A stretch of 34,650 nucleotides of DNA from assembly GCA_944391505.1 (NCBI GenBank), contig CALXTV010000001.1, positions 1-34,650 on the forward strand, given 5' to 3'. Made by a program: the position numbers and the translations under genes. How positions within the stretch are numbered: the first letter of the stretch is position 1; the number at the start of each line of letters is the position of its first letter. The notes under the pieces are model-generated. The model was not told where the DNA came from, searched no databases, and saw nothing but the letters and a program-made list of their open reading frames with translations. This document shows positions 30,574 through 34,650 of this stretch, piece after piece. Source of the DNA: an uncultured Alphaproteobacteria bacterium. GTDB lineage: Bacteria > Pseudomonadota > Alphaproteobacteria > RF32 > CAG-239.

Positions 30574-30912
30574 ATGGCTGGCACAAAATTAATTTTCAAA
30601 AACCCGCGCACCGAAAACATCAAAGCTGTCCCAACCGGATTTTCCTGGGCCGTTTTGCTGTTTGGTTTTCTGATTCCCTTGCACCGCAAAGACTGGTTAT
30701 GGAGCATAGGAATCCTTGCTTCACAGATTGCCACCGCCGGCCTGGCCGCAATTCCGTTCGCTTTTTTGTATAACAAACTCTATATCCGGAAGCTGATAAA
30801 AAACGGCTATACCTATTTCAGCCGCACCGGAGACATCGCCCCCGAAACATTACAGAAATACCTCCAACTGCAAAATCGCATTTTTGAAAAAGCCTTTACG
30901 GCCGCCAAATAA
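30574..30912 (+). CDS. Hypothetical small membrane protein
   Basis: A 112-residue protein with two or three hydrophobic segments (about 25-45 and 48-70) and a charged, helical C-terminus. The block PTGFSWAVLLFGFLIPLHRKDW resembles small DUF2628-like membrane proteins, but I cannot place it firmly. The ATG at 30574 has GAGGA (30564-30568) upstream; a TTG at 30562 lies inside that site and is rejected. It converges on holA with a 15-base gap and no visible terminator. Confidence 0.68.
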   Translation: MAGTKLIFKNPRTENIKAVPTGFSWAVLLFGFLIPLHRKDWLWSIGILASQIATAGLAAIPFAFLYNKLYIRKLIKNGYTYFSRTGDIAPETLQKYLQLQNRIFEKAFTAAK

Positions 30913-30927
30913 TTTCCCAAATATCCA

Positions 30928-31953
30928 TCACGCCAGTTTTCTGGCCGCGGAAGCAATCTGCATCAAGGTATAAGAAACAATCTCCGCGACCGGCATATTG
31001 GTCGTTTTGCAGTCACGTTCACATTTATACAACAGTTCCAGCACACTGAGCAATTTTTCACGCGGCCAGATGCTGACCTGCCGTTTAAAACTCGATTCGC
31101 GAAAAAAGATAATCCGCGGCTGCAGCTTGAAAACCGCCTTATCCACAGTATCGCCGTTTTCCATATACGCTTTGCAGGTCAGAATCTTGTTAAAATGATA
31201 CGTCAGACTGCGAATAATTGAAATCGGTTCGTTTCCTTCGTTAACCAGCTTGTTAAATGCGGCCAGCGCTTTATCCGCATAACCGCCCGCAGCGGCAAAA
31301 CAAACATCGTCACCGGAGGAAGACGACGCATCACTGATAATTTTCTGCACGTCTTCAACCGTCACGTTTTTATGATCGCCGAGATACGTTATCAGTTTCT
31401 CAATTTCTCCGGAATTGCTCATTCGGTCATTGGAAAGCCTTGCACACAACAACTGCAAAGCCTCATTGCCGATGGTAATGCCGTTTTCGATAAATTTGGC
31501 ACGGGTTGAATTGAAAATGTCCTCATCACGATCTTCATAGCAAGCAATCGCCGCCATTATATCGCTTTCTTCCGCCAGCTTGACCAACGAAGATTTTTTA
31601 TTCAGGCTTCCCGAGGAAACAATCAGCAGCGTATCGGAAATGCTGTTTTCAAACAAAGCCTTAATATGCTTGGTCAGATTATTGTCTCCGTCCCGGATAA
31701 CAATAACCCGGCGGCCACCCATCAGCGACTGACCGTTATATTCGCCGAACAAAATTCCCGGATCACCGTTAACATCGCCGCCGTTCAGATAAACAACCCG
31801 GAACGGATCGTATAAATCGGAACAGATTGCCGCCGTAAACTTTTTAACATACTCGGCCTGCAGCCCTTCGTTGCTGCCATAAATCACCACGCAACGCAAA
31901 ACATCGTCCGGCTTTTTAAGATACTTGTCTATTTGCGCCTGCTTAAATTGCAC
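30928..31953 (-). CDS. holA: DNA polymerase III delta subunit
   Basis: The delta subunit opens the sliding clamp as part of the clamp loader. The 341-residue protein begins after a GTG with KQAQIDKYLKKPDDVLRCVVIYGSNEGLQAEYV, typical of HolA, then SLMGGRRVIVIRDGDN, LLIVSSGSLNKKSSLVKLAE and the C-terminal SIIRSLTYHFNKIL and TNMPVAEIVSYTLMQIA. The start chosen is GTG at 31953 because GGGGGA lies 5 bases before it; a GTG 42 bases earlier lacks a site. It overlaps lptE by 11 bases. The order leuS-lptE-holA is a standard operon. Confidence 0.93.
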   Translation of the reverse strand: MQFKQAQIDKYLKKPDDVLRCVVIYGSNEGLQAEYVKKFTAAICSDLYDPFRVVYLNGGDVNGDPGILFGEYNGQSLMGGRRVIVIRDGDNNLTKHIKALFENSISDTLLIVSSGSLNKKSSLVKLAEESDIMAAIACYEDRDEDIFNSTRAKFIENGITIGNEALQLLCARLSNDRMSNSGEIEKLITYLGDHKNVTVEDVQKIISDASSSSGDDVCFAAAGGYADKALAAFNKLVNEGNEPISIIRSLTYHFNKILTCKAYMENGDTVDKAVFKLQPRIIFFRESSFKRQVSIWPREKLLSVLELLYKCERDCKTTNMPVAEIVSYTLMQIASAARKLA

Positions 31954-32497
31954 TGCTGTCCCCCAAGCCGGTTTTCCTTGAGTGGAAATATGCACCCAGA
32001 CGCAGGGCTATGTCATTGGCAATAATCTGTGCACAATCCTTTTCGCCTTTTTTCTCGGCAATCGTTGTGGAATAAGGGTTCGACATAATATCATAACTGG
32101 AATAGGCAATACTGTTACCCTGTACAAGTTCCTCATCGCTTTGCGCGTCATACAACACATAATCCACCTGATATTTAACCTGCTCGCGGGTCGCCGTAAT
32201 ATCGTTGCGCAGGGCCTGCTGAACAATCTGCTTATCCGTCAGCTCCACATACAGCCTGTATTTCGGACGTGCCGGAACACCGCGCGGTGTCAGACTGTCT
32301 AAAAGTTCGTTTCGAACAATCTGGCCAAAACGCTCCTCAATCGGCTCCACCTTAACCTGCGACATTTCCTGCGAAATCGACGTATCAAAATCACCCGAGA
32401 AATACCAGACATTGTCATGTTTCTTTTCCACATACAACGGTTGGAAACCACAGCCGGACAACAGCAAAAACAATAACAGCACCTGGTATTTTCTCAT
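31943..32497 (-). CDS. lptE: LPS-assembly lipoprotein LptE
   Basis: LptE plugs the LptD outer-membrane barrel that delivers lipopolysaccharide to the cell surface. The 184-residue protein has a lipoprotein signal ending LLSGC with Cys16 as the lipidation site and the GFQPLY segment just after it, typical of LptE. The body includes VKVEPIEERFGQIVRNELLDSL and RYRLYVEL-like strands (seen as KYRLYVELTDK). The ATG at 32497 is chosen because GGGAGG lies 6 bases upstream; an ATG overlapping the leuS stop at 32515 is the alternative. Confidence 0.9.
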   Translation of the reverse strand: MRKYQVLLLFLLLSGCGFQPLYVEKKHDNVWYFSGDFDTSISQEMSQVKVEPIEERFGQIVRNELLDSLTPRGVPARPKYRLYVELTDKQIVQQALRNDITATREQVKYQVDYVLYDAQSDEELVQGNSIAYSSYDIMSNPYSTTIAEKKGEKDCAQIIANDIALRLGAYFHSRKTGLGDSSAI

Positions 32498-32514
32498 TTT
32501 CAGCCTCCCAGACA

Positions 32515-34650
32515 TTAAGCCGCAGCCGCTTTGGCAACAATATTGACGATTTTATTCGGAACAACGATAATCTTGACGACCTCCAATCCTTCCAGCTGGC
32601 GCTTGACATTATCAACATTCAGCGCCGCTTTCTCAAGATCTTCTTTGGAAGCGTCTTTCGGCATTTCAATCGTGCCACGCATTTTGCCGCAGACCTGAAC
32701 CGCAATCGTCACCACATCGTCCTGCGCCAGCTTGGCATCCCCCTGTGGCCAGCTTTCGGTAATAATCAGAGACTGTTTGCCCATGCGCGCCCACATTTCC
32801 TCGGCCAAATGCGGCGTAAACGGCGCCATCAGCTTCAGCAACGTCAGATACAGTTCTGCCGGAACTTTTTCCAGACCGGACATATAGTTAACATAGGTCA
32901 TCAGTGACGATACCGCCGTATTGAACTTCATCTGGTCAATACGCTCGGTTACCTCAAGAATGCACTTGTGCATCGCGCGCAGGTCTTTCTCACCCGGCTG
33001 AACATCATAAACTTTCTTCATCAGCGCATAGACCTTGCTGACAAAACGATAAACGCCCATCAAGCTCTCGTCCGACCACATTGCAACCTGGTCAAACGGA
33101 CCGATGAACATTTCATACAGACGGAACGTATCTGCGCCGTAAGCATCAACGATATCGTCCGGATTAATGACATTGCCGCGCGACTTTGACATTTTCTCGC
33201 CGTTCTCGGCCAGAATCATACCGTGCGAAGTCCGCTTGTTATAGGGCTCTTTAGTCGGCACCAAACCACAGTCATACAAAAACTTATGCCAGAAGCGTGA
33301 ATACAGCAGGTGCAACGTCGTATGTTCCATACCGCCGTTGTACCAATCGACATTCATCCAGTAATCCAAAGCTTCCTTAGACGCAAATTCCTTATCGTTG
33401 TGCGGATCACAATAACGCAGAAAATACCAGGAAGAACCGGCCCAGTTCGGCATGGTATCCGTTTCCCGGCGCGCATGACCGCCGCACTTCGGACATTTGG
33501 CGTTCAGCCAGTCGCCTGCTTTGGACAACGGCGATTCGCCCTCATCGTTCGGATGATAGTCCGGAACCGGCGGCAGCGTCAGCGGCAGCTCCGATTCAGG
33601 TATCGGCTGCCAACCGCATTTTTCGCAATAAACCATCGGTATCGGCTCGCCCCAATAACGCTGACGAGAGAAAACCCAATCGCGCAGCTTGAAATTGACT
33701 TTTGAGCGGCCGAAACCATGCTCCTCGGCATATTTTATGGCGGCTTTCATGCCTTCTTCCTTGTTCATGCCGTTCAGGAAGCCGGAATTGATGTGTGCAC
33801 CGTCCTCTTCCCATGCCTTTTCGGAAATATCGCCGCCTTCCAGAACCTGAATAATCGGCAAATTGAAAACTTTTGCAAAATCATAGTCGCGCTGATCATG
33901 CGCCGGCACCGCCATAATCGCACCGGTACCATATCCCGTCAGAACATAATCGGAAATAAATACCGGAATCAATGCACCGTTATACGGATTCTTCGCTTTG
34001 ATTCCCTTCAGTTCGACACCGGTTTTGGAATCGTTTGCCGTACGTTGCAAATCCGACTTCTTGGCCGTCTCGGCGACATAGGCTCTGATTTCCTCGGCAT
34101 TTTCAAACTTATCCGCCAGCGCACCGACATACTCGTGTTCAGGCGCCAGAACCATATAAGTCACCCCGAAAGCCGTATCCGGACGCGTTGTGAAAACGGT
34201 CAGCTTCTTGTCGCCAAGAGGCGTACCGTTTTTGTCGGTCAGGCCAAAGTCAAGCTCGGCACCTTCCGAACGACCGATCCAGTTCACCTGTTGCGACTTA
34301 ACGCGGTCAATAAAGTCCAACCCTTCCAAATCGTTAATCAGCCGGTCTGCATATTTGGTAATCGCAATCATCCACTGTTCTTTGTTCTTGCGCACCACTT
34401 GCGCCCCGCAACGCTCGCAGCAGCCGTTGACAACTTCTTCGTTAGCCAGACCGACCTTGCAGGACGGACACCAGTTGATGGCAATTTTGTCTTTGTAAGC
34501 CAAACCTTTTTCAAAAAACTTAATGAACATCCATTGCGTCCATTTAAAGTATTCCGGAGACGACGTATCGATACATCTGTCCCAGTCAAAGCTGAAGCCG
34601 AGCGATTTCAGTTGTTTTGTAAAGGTTTTGATGTTTGCCTGCGTTGAAAC
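32515..34650 (-). CDS. leuS: Leucyl-tRNA synthetase, C-terminal 711 residues (cut by window edge)
   Basis: LeuRS attaches leucine to tRNA-Leu. The reading frame stays open to the last base of the window, where it encodes SLGFSFDWDR and SSPEYFKWTQW before the internal MFIKFFEKGL, so the gene starts beyond the edge and about 140 of ~850 residues are missing. Visible are a zinc-type CPSC...CERC pair, the editing domain with TTRPDTAFGVTY and GTGAIMAVPAHDQRD, KMSKS in GEKMSKSRGN, and a C-terminal domain. The HIGH motif lies outside. It leads the lptE-holA operon. Confidence 0.97.
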   Translation of the reverse strand, partial: VSTQANIKTFTKQLKSLGFSFDWDRCIDTSSPEYFKWTQWMFIKFFEKGLAYKDKIAINWCPSCKVGLANEEVVNGCCERCGAQVVRKNKEQWMIAITKYADRLINDLEGLDFIDRVKSQQVNWIGRSEGAELDFGLTDKNGTPLGDKKLTVFTTRPDTAFGVTYMVLAPEHEYVGALADKFENAEEIRAYVAETAKKSDLQRTANDSKTGVELKGIKAKNPYNGALIPVFISDYVLTGYGTGAIMAVPAHDQRDYDFAKVFNLPIIQVLEGGDISEKAWEEDGAHINSGFLNGMNKEEGMKAAIKYAEEHGFGRSKVNFKLRDWVFSRQRYWGEPIPMVYCEKCGWQPIPESELPLTLPPVPDYHPNDEGESPLSKAGDWLNAKCPKCGGHARRETDTMPNWAGSSWYFLRYCDPHNDKEFASKEALDYWMNVDWYNGGMEHTTLHLLYSRFWHKFLYDCGLVPTKEPYNKRTSHGMILAENGEKMSKSRGNVINPDDIVDAYGADTFRLYEMFIGPFDQVAMWSDESLMGVYRFVSKVYALMKKVYDVQPGEKDLRAMHKCILEVTERIDQMKFNTAVSSLMTYVNYMSGLEKVPAELYLTLLKLMAPFTPHLAEEMWARMGKQSLIITESWPQGDAKLAQDDVVTIAVQVCGKMRGTIEMPKDASKEDLEKAALNVDNVKRQLEGLEVVKIIVVPNKIVNIVAKAAAA

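Noticed and set aside
33718..34647. A long forward frame opposite leuS.
   Set aside because: leuS on the reverse strand has all family motifs; the forward frame has no recognisable domain.
1..34650. CRISPR arrays, toxin-antitoxin pairs, restriction systems, phage or transposase genes.
   Set aside because: None of these are supported: there are no regularly spaced repeats and no recognisable transposase, integrase, nuclease-defence or capsid proteins in any real coding region.

Overview
The window looks like chromosomal DNA of an alphaproteobacterium. It is gene-dense and lacks rRNA, CRISPR arrays and intact mobile elements. The supporting gene orders are tRNA-Tyr/tRNA-Gly/tuf at the left edge, rpmH-rnpA-yidD-yidC-engB, and leuS-lptE-holA at the right edge. 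The L28, DnaB, RnpA and LptE sequences are of ordinary proteobacterial type, and LptE plus peptidoglycan-recycling genes imply a Gram-negative envelope. Several features (mid GC, many TTG starts, compact overlapping operons) resemble uncultured gut alphaproteobacteria, but the genus cannot be read from the sequence.

Left part (1-10.2 kb): a partial tuf and two tRNAs share one leftward promoter. A fused AmgK-MurU peptidoglycan-recycling enzyme runs leftward. Divergent from it is a rightward series: a HAD phosphatase that could be MupP-like, a divergent MurQ-like protein, RlmB, a small anchored protein, an ABC ATPase, a 1154-residue fusion of ABC-2 permease + GldG-like domain + DUF4340-like domain, and a cation-diffusion-facilitator transporter. 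The AmgK-MurU/HAD/MurQ cluster is a MurNAc-recycling locus with two possible routes.

Middle (10.2-21.3 kb): an unknown protein, a long membrane pyrophosphatase with a predicted signal peptide, a divergent macro-domain protein, small lipoproteins, a metallophosphoesterase, an alpha/beta hydrolase lacking its serine nucleophile, an alkyltransferase-like (ATL) DNA-repair protein, a small operon with a CPYC thioredoxin-fold lipoprotein, a regulator made of two tandem ArsR-type winged helices, and a CPA2 antiporter. Beyond it lies a roughly 480-base non-coding stretch. This holds a 44-base palindrome, a second hairpin, a pair of inverted related repeats and a duplicated 3' end of the adjacent tRNA-Arg(CCG), which suggests the scar of an integrated element.

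Right part (21.3-34.65 kb): rpmB, dnaB, a cysteine-rich small protein, two tandem UPF0260/YcgN-like proteins coupled to a YgjP-type metallopeptidase, a Bax-inhibitor-1 family membrane protein, the rpmH-rnpA-yidD-yidC-engB cluster (ribosomal protein L34, RNase P, membrane protein insertion), a SAM methyltransferase, two small membrane proteins, and holA-lptE-leuS in leftward orientation, with leuS cut by the window edge. Most of this is housekeeping. The points most worth following are the fused or divergent MurNAc-recycling enzymes, the three-part gliding-type ABC fusion, the duplicated ArsR regulator and the tRNA-Arg scar.
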